This document shows positions 49,583-62,523 of a stretch of 64,000 bases of DNA, piece by piece. Source of the stretch: Pseudomonas sp. GM49 (GTDB lineage: Bacteria > Pseudomonadota > Gammaproteobacteria > Pseudomonadales > Pseudomonadaceae). The notes below the pieces were generated by a model, which saw only the letters and a program-made list of their open reading frames with translations, searched no databases and was not told the origin of the DNA. Location: assembly GCF_000282355.1 (NCBI RefSeq), contig NZ_AKJL01000156.1, positions 1 through 64,000 on the forward strand, in the 5' to 3' direction. Position 1 is the first letter of the stretch; every line of letters starts with the position of its first letter. The translations under genes and the position numbers were made by a program.

Positions 49583-50796
49583 GCCTGAGAGGCATCATCA
49601 AGCCGTATCCATCGCCGCTCATCACCGGGCGCGGTATCGACCTTGATTTCCCGATGCTCGCCGGTTGCCTGACGCTGCTCGGCCTGGGGCTGATCATGAT
49701 TGCCTCGGCATCGACCGAAGTGGCGGCCGTGCAGTCGGGCAGCGCCCTGTACTACATGATTCGCCACCTTATTTATGTGGTGCTGGGCCTGGGGGCCTGC
49801 ATCGTCACCATGATGATCCCTATCGCCACCTGGCAACGCCTGGGCTGGCTGATGCTGCTGGGTGCATTCGGCTTGCTGGTGATGGTGATCATTCCGGGGA
49901 TCGGCCGTGAGGTTAACGGCTCGATGCGCTGGATCGGCTTCAGTTTCTTCAACGTCCAGCCTTCCGAGATCGCCAAGGTGTTCGTGGTGATCTACCTCGC
50001 CGGTTATCTGGTGCGTCGCCAGAAAGAAGTGCGCGAAAGCTGGATGGGCTTTTTCAAGCCGTTCATCGTGCTGCTGCCGATGGCGGGCCTGCTGCTGATG
50101 GAGCCGGACTTCGGTGCCACCGTCGTGATGATGGGGGCGGCGGCGGCGATGCTGTTCCTTGGCGGCGTCGGGCTGTTCCGTTTTTCCCTGATGGTGGTCC
50201 TGGCTGTCGGCGCGGTGGTGCTGTTGATTCAAATGCAGCCCTATCGAATGGCGCGTCTGACCAACTTTGCCGACCCGTGGGCCGACCAGTTTGGTGCCGG
50301 TTATCAATTGTCCCAGGCATTGATCGCTTTCGGTCGCGGCGAATGGCTGGGCGTTGGCCTGGGCAACAGCGTGCAGAAACAGTTCTACCTGCCGGAAGCC
50401 CACACTGACTTCGTGTTCTCGGTCCTGGCCGAAGAGCTGGGTGCGGTGGGTTCGTTGTGCACCGTGGCACTGTTCGTCTTTGTGTGTATCCGTGGCATGT
50501 ACATCGGTTTGTGGGCAGAAAAAGCCAAGCAGTTTTTTGCAGCTTACGTGGCATACGGGCTGTCGTTCCTGTGGATCGGCCAGTTCCTGATCAACATTGG
50601 TGTAAACGTCGGTCTGCTGCCAACCAAGGGGCTGCCCCTGCCGTTCCTCAGTTATGGCGGTAGTTCGTTGGTGATCTGCTGTGCCTGTCTCGGTTTGTTG
50701 CTGCGTATCGAGTGGGAAAGTCGAACCCACCTGGGCAGTGAAGAGATTGAGTTCCATGAGAGCGACTTCGCCGAGGAGCCGCACAATGGGCGCTAA
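49579..50796 (+). CDS. ftsW: Septal peptidoglycan glycosyltransferase FtsW (SEDS)
   Basis: A 405-aa ten-helix SEDS protein that polymerises lipid II at the septum as partner of FtsI. It shows NGSMRWIGFSFFNVQPSE, the catalytic-loop region with FADPWADQFGAGYQLSQALIA, the conserved AHTDFVFSVLAEELG segment, and PLPFLSYGGSS near the end. ATGA overlap with murD; the last 11 bases overlap murG. Confidence 0.97.
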   Translation: MSLRGIIKPYPSPLITGRGIDLDFPMLAGCLTLLGLGLIMIASASTEVAAVQSGSALYYMIRHLIYVVLGLGACIVTMMIPIATWQRLGWLMLLGAFGLLVMVIIPGIGREVNGSMRWIGFSFFNVQPSEIAKVFVVIYLAGYLVRRQKEVRESWMGFFKPFIVLLPMAGLLLMEPDFGATVVMMGAAAAMLFLGGVGLFRFSLMVVLAVGAVVLLIQMQPYRMARLTNFADPWADQFGAGYQLSQALIAFGRGEWLGVGLGNSVQKQFYLPEAHTDFVFSVLAEELGAVGSLCTVALFVFVCIRGMYIGLWAEKAKQFFAAYVAYGLSFLWIGQFLINIGVNVGLLPTKGLPLPFLSYGGSSLVICCACLGLLLRIEWESRTHLGSEEIEFHESDFAEEPHNGR

Positions 50797-51848
50797 CGTC
50801 ATGATCATGGCTGGCGGCACCGGTGGCCACGTGTTCCCGGCGCTGGCCTGTGCTCGCGAATTCCAGGCGCGCGGCTATACCGTGCACTGGCTCGGTACCC
50901 CGCGTGGCATCGAAAACGATCTGGTGCCGGCGGCCGGTATCGAGCTGCATCGGATCAACGCCAGCGGTCTGCGCGGCAAGGGCAAATTGTCCCTGCTCAA
51001 GGCACCGTTCATGTTGTTCAAGTCGGTCTGGCAGGCGCGGGCGATCATTCGCCGTCTGCGACCGGTCTGCGTCGTGGGATTTGGTGGTTTTGTGACCGGT
51101 CCTGGAGGTGTCGCGGCCAAACTGGCCGGCGTGCCGGTGATCGTTCACGAGCAGAACGCCGTGGCCGGTACCGCCAATCGGTTGCTGGTGCCGTTGGCCG
51201 CCCGAGTCTGTGAAGCGTTCCCCGACACCTTTACCCTGTCGGACAGCCGCCGGACCACCGGTAATCCGGTGCGCACCGAGCTGTTCCTCGAGACATCGCG
51301 ACCTGCCCTGGCCGGTCGCAAGGCACGTTTGCTGATCCTGGGCGGAAGCCTGGGCGCAGAACCGTTGAACAAGTTGCTGCCTGAAGCCCTGTCGCAAGTC
51401 GCTGCCGACTTGCGTCCGGAAGTGTTCCATCAGGCCGGCAAAAACCACGATGAAGTGACTGCAGAGCGCTATCGCGCGGCTGGCGTCGAGGCGCAGGTGC
51501 AGCCCTTCATCAAAGACATGGCCCAAGCCTACAGCTGGGCCGACCTGGTGGTATGTCGCGCAGGCGCGCTGACCATCAGTGAACTGGCCGCTGCCGGACT
51601 GCCCTCGATGCTGGTGCCTTTGCCTCACGCCATCGACGATCACCAGACCCGCAACGCCGAATATTTGGCCCGTGAAGGCGCAGCCTTCCTGATGCCGCAA
51701 AGAACGACTGGCGCAGCGGATCTTGCCGCTCGCCTGACAGAGGTCCTGATGCAACCACAACGACTCAACGAAATGGCTACCGCGGCACGCCGCCTGGCCA
51801 AACCCGATGCCACCCGTAACGTTGTCGATAGCTGCCTGGAGGTGGCCC

Positions 51849-51856
<8 letters not shown>
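50786..51856 (+). CDS. murG: UDP-GlcNAc:lipid I GlcNAc transferase MurG
   Basis: A 356-aa GT-B glycosyltransferase with the N-terminal G loop [25 protein letters not shown], and [10 protein letters not shown] and [13 protein letters not shown] in the donor domain. It converts lipid I to lipid II on the inner face of the membrane. GAGGAG precedes the ATG inside the end of ftsW. Overlaps murC by eight bases. Confidence 0.97.
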
Positions 51857-54289
<2,433 letters not shown>

Positions 54290-54293
54290 GGCC

Positions 54294-55160
54294 ATGCAAG
54301 GCGCTCAGCTCAGACATCAGCCTCCCGCACCCGGCCGCAAGCCGGTGCCACGGGGTGCCAGCCGAATGGTGGCCAAAGAGCCGATGTCCGTGCGCCTGCC
54401 GAAAGCCAACTTCGGTTTTCTCAAAGCATTGTTCTGGCCGGTGCTGCTGGTGGCTTTGGGGTTCGGTACTTACGAGGGCGCGACACGGTTGTTGCCGTAT
54501 GCCGACAGGCCGATCACCAAAATCAACGTGCAGGGCGACCTGAGTTACATCAGCCAGCAAGCGGTGCAGCAGCGGATCGCCCCGTACGTGGCGTCGAGCT
54601 TCTTCACCATCGACCTGGCGAGCATGCGCACCGAGCTGGAAACGATGCCATGGATTGCCCACGCCGAAGTGCGCAGGGTGTGGCCGGATCAAGTGGTGAT
54701 CCGTCTGGAAGAACAACTGCCGGTAGCCCGTTGGGGCGACGAGTCGCTGTTGAACAACCAGGGCCAGGCCTTCACTCCGCGTGAGCTGGCGAACTACGAA
54801 CACCTGCCTCAGCTGTTCGGCCCGCAGCGGGCCCAGCAGCAGGTGATGCAGCAGTACCAGGTGTTGAGTCAGATGCTCCGGCCTCTGGGCTTCTCGATTG
54901 CACGCCTCGAACTGCGTGATCGCGGCAGCTGGTTCCTGACCACCGGCCCCGGCAGTGCGGGTCCCGGGATCGAACTGCTGCTGGGACGCGGCAACCAGGT
55001 GGAAAAGATGCGCCGTTTCATCGCCATCTATGACAAGACGCTCAAAGAACAGATTACGAACATTGCGCGCATCGATCTGCGCTACGCCAACGGCCTCGCT
55101 GTTGGCTGGCGGGAACCTGTAGCGCCCACGGCAGCCCAACCCGCTGTCGCGAAGAATTAA
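54294..55160 (+). CDS. ftsQ: Cell division protein FtsQ
   Basis: A 288-aa bitopic protein with a basic Pro-rich cytoplasmic tail, transmembrane helix (about 42-62), POTRA domain (about 75-145, [12 protein letters not shown]), then the FtsQ beta domain. It joins FtsL and FtsB and recruits or activates FtsWI. Start at 54294 (MQGAQLRHQ) follows an AGAGGTTAAGGCC ribosome-binding region at the end of ddlB. Confidence 0.95.
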   Translation: MQGAQLRHQPPAPGRKPVPRGASRMVAKEPMSVRLPKANFGFLKALFWPVLLVALGFGTYEGATRLLPYADRPITKINVQGDLSYISQQAVQQRIAPYVASSFFTIDLASMRTELETMPWIAHAEVRRVWPDQVVIRLEEQLPVARWGDESLLNNQGQAFTPRELANYEHLPQLFGPQRAQQQVMQQYQVLSQMLRPLGFSIARLELRDRGSWFLTTGPGSAGPGIELLLGRGNQVEKMRRFIAIYDKTLKEQITNIARIDLRYANGLAVGWREPVAPTAAQPAVAKN

Positions 55161-55175
55161 GAAGAGGCAGGACCC

Positions 55176-56435
55176 ATGGCAAACGTGCAAAGCGGCAAAA
55201 TGATCGTCGGTCTCGATATCGGCACCTCCAAGGTGGTGGCGCTGGTAGGCGAGGTCGCGGACGACGGCACGCTGGAAATCGTCGGGATCGGTACCCATCC
55301 GTCCCGTGGCCTGAAAAAAGGCGTGGTGGTGAATATCGAATCCACCGTGCAGTCGATCCAGCGCGCCATCGAAGAAGCGCAGTTGATGGCCGGTTGCCGC
55401 ATTCACTCGGCGTTCGTCGGTGTGGCCGGCAATCACATCCGCAGCCTGAACTCCCACGGCATCGTGGCGATTCGTGATCGCGAAGTCAGCTCGGCCGACC
55501 TTGAGCGTGTGCTCGACGCCGCCCAGGCCGTGGCAATCCCAGCTGACCAGCGCGTGCTGCACACCCTGCCACAGGATTACGTGATCGATAACCAGGAAGG
55601 CGTCCGCGAGCCGCTGGGCATGTCCGGCGTGCGTCTGGAAGCCAAGGTCCACGTGGTCACCTGCGCCGTCAACGCCGCACAGAACATTGAAAAATGCGTG
55701 CGTCGCTGCGGCCTGGAAATCGACGACATCATTCTCGAACAGCTGGCTTCCGCTTATTCGGTACTGACCGATGACGAGAAAGAGCTGGGCGTGTGCCTGG
55801 TGGACATCGGTGGCGGTACCACCGACATCGCGATCTTCACCGAAGGCGCGATCCGTCACACCGCCGTCATCCCGATTGCCGGCGACCAGGTGACCAACGA
55901 CATCGCCATGGCGTTGCGCACCCCGACCCAGTACGCCGAAGAAATCAAGATTCGCTACGCCTGCGCCCTGGCCAAACTGGCCGGTGCCGGTGAAACCATC
56001 AAGGTGCCAAGCGTTGGCGACCGTCCACCGCGCGAGCTGTCCCGCCAGGCCCTGGCCGAAGTGGTCGAGCCGCGTTACGACGAGCTGTTCACGCTGATCC
56101 AGGCCGAACTGCGCCGCAGCGGCTACGAAGACCTGATCCCGGCCGGCATCGTGCTGACCGGCGGTACGTCGAAGATGGAAGGCGCGACAGAACTGGCCGA
56201 GGAAATCTTCCACATGCCGGTGCGCCTGGGCGTGCCGCATGGCGTGAAAGGTCTGGATGACGTGGTACGCAACCCGATCTATTCCACCGGCGTCGGCCTG
56301 TTGATGTACGGCCTGCAGAAGCAGTCCGACGGCATCTCGTTCTCGGGCATCGGCAGCCGCGACAGCTACAGCAACGAAGAGCCACAGGCTCCGCTGCTGG
56401 ACCGACTGAAGAAGTGGGTCCAGGGCAATTTCTGA
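55176..56435 (+). CDS. ftsA: Cell division protein FtsA
   Basis: A 419-aa actin-fold ATPase: MIVGLDIGTSKVVALVGE, the SHI domain in place of subdomain 1B, LVDIGGGTTDIAIF as the phosphate-2 loop, and the C-terminal amphipathic membrane tail ending RLKKWVQGNF. It tethers FtsZ to the membrane. Start has AAGAGGCAGG just upstream. Confidence 0.98.
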   Translation: MANVQSGKMIVGLDIGTSKVVALVGEVADDGTLEIVGIGTHPSRGLKKGVVVNIESTVQSIQRAIEEAQLMAGCRIHSAFVGVAGNHIRSLNSHGIVAIRDREVSSADLERVLDAAQAVAIPADQRVLHTLPQDYVIDNQEGVREPLGMSGVRLEAKVHVVTCAVNAAQNIEKCVRRCGLEIDDIILEQLASAYSVLTDDEKELGVCLVDIGGGTTDIAIFTEGAIRHTAVIPIAGDQVTNDIAMALRTPTQYAEEIKIRYACALAKLAGAGETIKVPSVGDRPPRELSRQALAEVVEPRYDELFTLIQAELRRSGYEDLIPAGIVLTGGTSKMEGATELAEEIFHMPVRLGVPHGVKGLDDVVRNPIYSTGVGLLMYGLQKQSDGISFSGIGSRDSYSNEEPQAPLLDRLKKWVQGNF

Positions 56436-56508
56436 AGATTTACCGCAACACCGTTACACCGAAGCACGCAGTAGGCGAAAAAACTAGAGAATGTAAAGGA
56501 GAGGGAAA

Positions 56509-57702
56509 ATGTTCGAACTCGTAGACAACATCCCCGCAAGCCCGGTAATCAAAGTTATCGGTGTCGGCGGTGGCGGCGGCAACGCTGTCAACCACATGGT
56601 CAAGAGCAACATCGAAGGCGTCGAATTCATCTGCGCCAACACCGATGCTCAAGCGCTGAAAAACATCGGCGCGCGCACCATCCTGCAACTGGGCACCGGC
56701 GTGACCAAGGGCCTGGGCGCTGGCGCTAACCCTGAAGTCGGCCGTCAAGCCGCTCTGGAAGACCGTGAGCGCATTGCCGAAGTGCTGGCCGGCACCAACA
56801 TGGTGTTCATCACCACTGGCATGGGCGGTGGTACCGGTACCGGTGCTGCGCCGATCATCGCCGAAGTGGCCAAGGAAATGGGCATCCTCACCGTTGCGGT
56901 GGTGACCCGTCCGTTCCCGTTCGAAGGCCGCAAGCGTATGCAGATCGCCGACGAAGGCATCCGCATGCTCTCCGAAAGCGTCGACTCGCTGATCACCATT
57001 CCCAACGAGAAGTTGCTGACCATCCTCGGTAAAGACGCAAGCCTGCTGTCGGCTTTCGCCAAGGCTGACGATGTACTGGCCGGTGCCGTTCGCGGTATCT
57101 CCGACATCATCAAGCGTCCGGGCATGATCAACGTCGACTTCGCCGACGTGCGTACCGTGATGAGCGAAATGGGCATGGCGATGATGGGCACTGGCTGCGC
57201 CAGCGGTCCGAACCGTGCACGCGAAGCCACCGAAGCGGCCATTCGCAACCCGTTGCTGGAAGACGTGAACCTGCAAGGCGCTCGCGGCATCCTGGTGAAC
57301 ATTACCGCCGGTCCGGATCTGTCCCTGGGTGAATACTCCGACGTGGGTAGCATCATCGAGGCATTCGCTTCCGAGCACGCGATGGTCAAGGTCGGTACCG
57401 TTATCGATCCGGACATGCGCGACGAGCTGCACGTGACTGTCGTCGCTACCGGTCTGGGCGCAAAAATCGAGAAGCCTGTGAAGGTCATCGACAACACCGT
57501 CCACACTTCTATGGCTTCGCAGCCACAACAACAGGCCCCTGTTCGTCAGGAAGCTCCAGCGGTGAACTACCGTGACCTGGATCGTCCGACCGTCATGCGC
57601 AACCAGGCCCAGGCCGGTGCTGCGACTGCCGCGAAGATGAATCCGCAAGATGACCTGGACTACCTGGACATCCCGGCTTTCCTGCGTCGTCAGGCCGATT
57701 GA
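56509..57702 (+). CDS. ftsZ: Cell division protein FtsZ
   Basis: A 397-aa tubulin-like GTPase with the signature GGGTGTG (106-112), the T7 loop NVDFADVRTVM, and the C-terminal conserved peptide DYLDIPAFLRRQAD that binds FtsA and ZipA. Strong AGGAGAGGG ribosome-binding site, as expected for a highly expressed gene. The 73-base gap from ftsA leaves room for an own promoter. Confidence 0.99.
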   Translation: MFELVDNIPASPVIKVIGVGGGGGNAVNHMVKSNIEGVEFICANTDAQALKNIGARTILQLGTGVTKGLGAGANPEVGRQAALEDRERIAEVLAGTNMVFITTGMGGGTGTGAAPIIAEVAKEMGILTVAVVTRPFPFEGRKRMQIADEGIRMLSESVDSLITIPNEKLLTILGKDASLLSAFAKADDVLAGAVRGISDIIKRPGMINVDFADVRTVMSEMGMAMMGTGCASGPNRAREATEAAIRNPLLEDVNLQGARGILVNITAGPDLSLGEYSDVGSIIEAFASEHAMVKVGTVIDPDMRDELHVTVVATGLGAKIEKPVKVIDNTVHTSMASQPQQQAPVRQEAPAVNYRDLDRPTVMRNQAQAGAATAAKMNPQDDLDYLDIPAFLRRQAD

Positions 57703-57778
57703 TGAAATGTATCAGGGCTATGAAGGTGATTGGTGTTCAGCAAAGGCGTGGTCTGCTATCATCGCCAGCCTTTGTTGA

Positions 57779-58726
<948 letters not shown>

Positions 58727-58749
58727 GCAAAAAACCTCTCTAGTTTTTT

Positions 58750-58778
58750 AAAGGCTACCTTCGGGTGGCCTTTTTTTA
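58750..58778 (+). terminator. Terminator after lpxC
   Basis: AAGGCTACC-TTCG-GGTGGCCTT with a T-run: a UUCG tetraloop hairpin (one G-U pair) ending the division cluster. Confidence 0.93.
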
Positions 58779-58810
58779 TGTCCTGAAGTTTGTAGTGCTT
58801 GGGCTGGCCT

Positions 58811-58876
58811 CATCGCGAGCAAGCTCGCTCCCACAGGGGGACGCGGTAAACTGTGGGAGCGAGCTTGCTCGCGATG
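58811..58876. repeat. REP doublet
   Basis: CATCGCGAGCAAGCTCGCTC (58811-58830) and GGGAGCGAGCTTGCTCGCGATG (58855-58876) are perfect inverted arms with a short spacer, between convergent lpxC and the diguanylate cyclase gene. Confidence 0.92.
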
Positions 58877-58900
58877 ACGCCCGTCCATCCAACAAAAAAA

Positions 58901-60403
58901 TCAACTGGCCCACACCACCCGGTTACGCCCCCCTTCCTTGGCCTGATACAGCGCCTTGTCCGCGTTGAACAGTAATTGCTCCAGTTTGATATCGCTGGCC
59001 GCCGTCCAGGTTGCAATGCCGATACTCACGCTCATTGGCGACTCATCGGCGTCCACCAGTGGCAGTTTTTGCACCGCCTCCCGGATATGTTCGGCGATCT
59101 GCTGCGCGCCTTCACTGCCAGTTTCGGCCAGGACCACCGAAAACTCTTCGCCACCATAGCGAGCCACCAGGTCCGCCGGGCGATGGACACTGGCGCGGAT
59201 GACTTCGGCCAGTGCCCGCAAGGCTTCGTCACCTGCCTGATGCCCGTGCCGATCATTGAAGGCCTTGAAGTGATCGGCATCGATCATCAGCAACGACAAC
59301 GGCTTGCGGCTGCGCTGCGCACGAAACCATTCATGGCGCAGGGCCTGATCAAGGGATCGGCGGTTGGCCACGCCGGTCAAGGCATCGGTGGCCGCCAGTT
59401 GCGCCAATTCCTGCTCGGCACATTGGCGCAGGCGCAGCTCGCGGCAAAGCAGCCAGGTCAGCCACAACAGACCGATGCACAAAACCCCGGTTGCGCCGCT
59501 GATCACATAGGCCGTGCGGTTCCAGGTGGCGAACACTTCATCGATGGAAAGGGCCACGATGACGGTCAGCGGCAGATTGCCGACCCGGGAAAAGGTGTAC
59601 AGGCGCCGTTGATGGTCGACGCTCGACACGCTTTCGAAGGTGCCACTGCGCTCCTGCAGCATGCGCACGACGTTGGGGCGGCTGGAGAAGCTTTTGCCGA
59701 TGGAATTTGGTTCCCGGTACGGTTTCTGCGCCAGGAGAATCCCGTCATTGTTGATGATGCCCAGCGTACTGCCGGTGCCGATGTCGAGGCTGTTGAACAA
59801 CTGATCGAAGTAGCTCATGCGCATCGAAGCTACCGCGACTCCCAGAAACTCACCGGTGGGCGAAGAAATGCGCCGGCTGAAACTGATGCGCCATTCGTCG
59901 CGGTCATCGCAGTCGCAGCTCGGCTTGAACGGTCGGCTGATATACATACCGGTATCGCGATTGAAGACATGGGCCAGGAAATAATCGCGGTCAGCGAAGT
60001 TGCCCGGTTTCGGTTCGATCAGTGATGAGTCGGCCAGCACGTCGCCGTGCTTGTCCAGCAGCAGGATGTCGCCCTTGTAGCGCGCGGTGGCGGAGCGATC
60101 GAACAGCACCAGATGGCGGATCTGCGCAGAAACCTGTTTCAGATCGTCCCGTTGGGCGGCGGCGATCAGGCCCTGCAAGGTCAAGTCATAGAGCTCGACC
60201 GTACGCAGGACATCGGCATCGATCAGTTGTGCAATGGTGGTCGCACTGCGTGTAGCGGTTTGCTGGGCGTAGGCGTGTTCGCGGATCAGCAGAAAAGTGA
60301 CGATGCACAGGATCGAGATGACTGTCAGGGTGCTGCCGACGATCACCATGATCTCGGGTCGCCCGGTTTTGCCTGAAAATTGTGGGGTTCGGCTTGCGGT
60401 CAT
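58901..60403 (-). CDS. Membrane diguanylate cyclase with periplasmic Cache-like sensor
   Basis: A 500-aa protein: first transmembrane helix about 18-40, periplasmic PDC/Cache-like domain (about 45-285; DRDYFLAHVFNRDTGMYIS is typical), second helix about 298-320, then a GGDEF domain. The active site is GGEEF (417-421), and an inhibitory I-site RxxD (RPAD, 408-411) lies exactly five residues upstream, so it should be an active, product-inhibited cyclase making c-di-GMP. No EAL domain. The Cache region suggests a small-molecule cue. The ribosome-binding site is weak. Confidence 0.93.
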   Translation of the reverse strand: MTASRTPQFSGKTGRPEIMVIVGSTLTVISILCIVTFLLIREHAYAQQTATRSATTIAQLIDADVLRTVELYDLTLQGLIAAAQRDDLKQVSAQIRHLVLFDRSATARYKGDILLLDKHGDVLADSSLIEPKPGNFADRDYFLAHVFNRDTGMYISRPFKPSCDCDDRDEWRISFSRRISSPTGEFLGVAVASMRMSYFDQLFNSLDIGTGSTLGIINNDGILLAQKPYREPNSIGKSFSSRPNVVRMLQERSGTFESVSSVDHQRRLYTFSRVGNLPLTVIVALSIDEVFATWNRTAYVISGATGVLCIGLLWLTWLLCRELRLRQCAEQELAQLAATDALTGVANRRSLDQALRHEWFRAQRSRKPLSLLMIDADHFKAFNDRHGHQAGDEALRALAEVIRASVHRPADLVARYGGEEFSVVLAETGSEGAQQIAEHIREAVQKLPLVDADESPMSVSIGIATWTAASDIKLEQLLFNADKALYQAKEGGRNRVVWAS

Positions 60404-60556
60404 AAGACAGACGTCTGCTGGAAGGACCTTGTAAGCGTAGTTCCATAAACGTAACAGCCGAATGATTCGTTCCGGTTGCTCAAACGATTAATCAATGGCG
60501 TGGGCGTCAGTGACTTTCGTTGCAAAAATTGCAAAGAAGGTTGAGTCGCCACTATA

Positions 60557-60586
60557 AAAAAAGCCGCTGACAGCAGCGGCTTTGAG
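60557..60586 (-). terminator. Terminator of the small exported protein gene
   Basis: On the minus strand AAAGCCGCTG and CAGCGGCTTT pair around a short loop and run into seven T residues. Rest of the 247-base gap to the cyclase start shows no gene. Confidence 0.9.
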
Positions 60587-60650
60587 GACAACTTTTCAAA
60601 GGGAAGAGCCGATGAAAAGTGTCGAGGGAAACAGGCGTGACAGGTAAGGA

Positions 60651-60875
60651 TCAGCTGTCATTCTCGGCCCGTGGCTGGGCCTGAGTGCTGGATGCTTGCG
60701 GGGCTTGGGCGTCTTGCGCAGCCTTGGCTGTCATCTCGATCTGATGCTCTTCGAGCGTTGCAGCGCGTGCGGCGTTATGCGCGACGAAGGTCTGCGATTC
60801 TTCCGCCATCGCCAATGGCGACAGGAACAAAGAGGACAAAACGAAAGCGCTGGCAATACCCATACTGTTGGACAT
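60651..60875 (-). CDS. Small exported protein of unknown function
   Basis: A 74-aa protein from the ATG at 60875, with AAGG eight bases upstream. It has a clear signal peptide (SMGIASAFVLSSLFLSPLAMA, cut after about residue 23), leaving some 50 residues rich in Ala, Gln and Glu with no Cys. The mature N-terminus (ESQTFVAHNAARAATLEEH) faintly recalls the N-terminal region of PtrA-type small proteins near copper-responsive systems, but this is weak. It has its own terminator and sits just downstream of a heavy-metal-type two-component system on the same strand. Confidence 0.7.
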   Translation of the reverse strand: MSNSMGIASAFVLSSLFLSPLAMAEESQTFVAHNAARAATLEEHQIEMTAKAAQDAQAPQASSTQAQPRAENDS

Positions 60876-61011
60876 CTTTAAAACCTTCTTGCTTGGCAAG
60901 TGCTGTTTGGTGCGGGCAAAGATAAGGATATGGGGCGAGGGGAAAAAGAGCGGATTCATGAAAGGACTGTTACAGCAAAAGCAAAGATCGATACGCAGGA
61001 GTACGCATTCA

Positions 61012-61146
61012 CTGTGGCGAGGGGGCTTGCCCCCGCTGGGCTGCGTAGCAGCCCCAAAACCTGTAACCACGATTTATCTGAAGCACCTTGCATATCGGAT
61101 TTACGACGGCTTCGTCGCCGAACGGGGGCAAGCCCCCTCGCCACAG
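61012..61146. repeat. Second REP family, long inverted pair
   Basis: CTGTGGCGAGGGGGCTTGCC (61012-61031) and GGCAAGCCCCCTCGCCACAG (61127-61146) are perfect inverted copies about 95 bases apart. Inside each arm lies a further short hairpin (GGGCTGCGTAGCAGCCC and CGACGGCTTCGTCG). The arm differs from the other REPs in this window (GGCGAGGGGGC versus GGGAGCGAGC). It takes up half of the 283-base gap. Confidence 0.87.
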
Positions 61147-61158
61147 GGTGTGTGCCCG

Positions 61159-62523
61159 TCAGATGGGAAGATGTATGCCGAAGGTATTCATCCCATGGTC
61201 ACTGCGCACGAACACATCGCCGCCATGCATCAACGCAATCGCCTTGACGATGGCCAGACCCAGTCCGTGATTGTTGCCGCTGTTGCTGCGCGAAGCATCG
61301 ACCCGGTAGAAGCGTTCGAACAGCCGTGGCAGGTGTTCACGGGCAATCGGCGAGCCGGGGTTGGCAACGCCGATGCTGACTTGATGCTCCCGGGCTTCGA
61401 TCCGCACTTGAATCACCTGCCCGGGCGCGGTGTGCTGCACTGCGTTGTTCAGCAGGTTGATCAATGCCCGGCGCAAATGGGCAATCTCGATGCGTACTTG
61501 CGCGTCACCACTGACCTCAACCCGGACCTGAGCGTCTTCGAGAATGAAATCCAGATATTCCAGGGTCGTGGCCACTTCGTCCGCCAGCGATGTGGACGTC
61601 AGTTTGGTCGCCTTGCTGCCCTGATCGGCACTGGCGAGGAATAGCATGTCGTTGATGATCGACCGCAGTCGCTCAAGCTCTTCGAGGTTCGATTGCAGCA
61701 CTTCGAAGTAATGCTCGGCGGAGCGTCCGCGGGTCAATGCGACCTGGGTCTGGCCGATCAGGTTGGTCAGCGGCGAGCGCAGTTCGTGGGCGACGTCGGC
61801 GTTGAACGATTCAAGGCGCGAGTAAGCCTGCTCGACCCGTTCCAGGGTCGAGTTGAACGAGCTGACGAACTGATCAAGCTCCGGTGGCAACGGTGACAAT
61901 CGCAAGCGCCCCGAGCGCAGCGGCGGGGCCAGGCGTTGGGCTTCCTGGGACAGTTTGATCAGCGGTTTGAGCCCGATCCGCGCCACCCAGTAACCCAGTG
62001 CCGAGGCCAGCAACACGCCGACAATCGCCAGGCTGATCAGCGCGATCAACAGTTGATGCTGGGTCTGGAAAAACGTTTCGGTATCGATGGCGATCATGAA
62101 GCGCAGTGGGGGGCGCTGGTCTTTGGCGGGGAATTCGCTGACCAGCACTTTCAGCGGATACGGGTGATCCGGCAGTTGCATGTCGCGCGTGCCCAGCGGC
62201 CCTTGGGCAAAGGCGCGGATCGGCGGGGTCAGGTTGCCGTATTCGTAGTGCGGATCGCCGCTGATGATCCAGAAACTGATGCGCTTGTCTTCTTCGCTCA
62301 GCAGATTGAGCTTGTTGTTGATCTTCACCCAATGCTCGGGCGTGCCGTATCGGCCAACCGTGGATTCGAGCACGCTATAGCGCGCGTCGAGCTCGGCTTC
62401 GGGCAACAGGCCCAGGCCTTTGTCGACCTGCTGGTACAAGGCCCAGCCGATCAGCAGGAACACCTGCAACGCCACCAGCGTGAACATCCCGCTCAGCCGC
62501 AGCGCGATCGAGTTACTGGACAC
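61159..62523 (-). CDS. Sensor histidine kinase, heavy-metal (CopS/CusS) type
   Basis: A 454-aa two-helix sensor kinase: transmembrane helix about 9-30, periplasmic domain about 31-155, second helix about 158-180, HAMP linker, then the H-box FNADVAHELRSPLTNL (His247), N-box RALINLLNNAVQHT and the GLGLAIVKAI G-box. The GTG at 62523 is taken as start because GGAG lies seven bases before it and it overlaps the regulator stop by 11 bases, as is usual. Ligand unknown; the CusS/CopS-like shape suggests metals, but the permease upstream is of a drug-efflux type. Confidence 0.9.
   Translation of the reverse strand: MSSNSIALRLSGMFTLVALQVFLLIGWALYQQVDKGLGLLPEAELDARYSVLESTVGRYGTPEHWVKINNKLNLLSEEDKRISFWIISGDPHYEYGNLTPPIRAFAQGPLGTRDMQLPDHPYPLKVLVSEFPAKDQRPPLRFMIAIDTETFFQTQHQLLIALISLAIVGVLLASALGYWVARIGLKPLIKLSQEAQRLAPPLRSGRLRLSPLPPELDQFVSSFNSTLERVEQAYSRLESFNADVAHELRSPLTNLIGQTQVALTRGRSAEHYFEVLQSNLEELERLRSIINDMLFLASADQGSKATKLTSTSLADEVATTLEYLDFILEDAQVRVEVSGDAQVRIEIAHLRRALINLLNNAVQHTAPGQVIQVRIEAREHQVSIGVANPGSPIAREHLPRLFERFYRVDASRSNSGNNHGLGLAIVKAIALMHGGDVFVRSDHGMNTFGIHLPI

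Noticed and set aside
61012-61146. Inverted repeat considered as ends of a small insertion sequence or MITE
   Set aside because: No transposase, no target-site duplication and an internal structure typical of REP elements.
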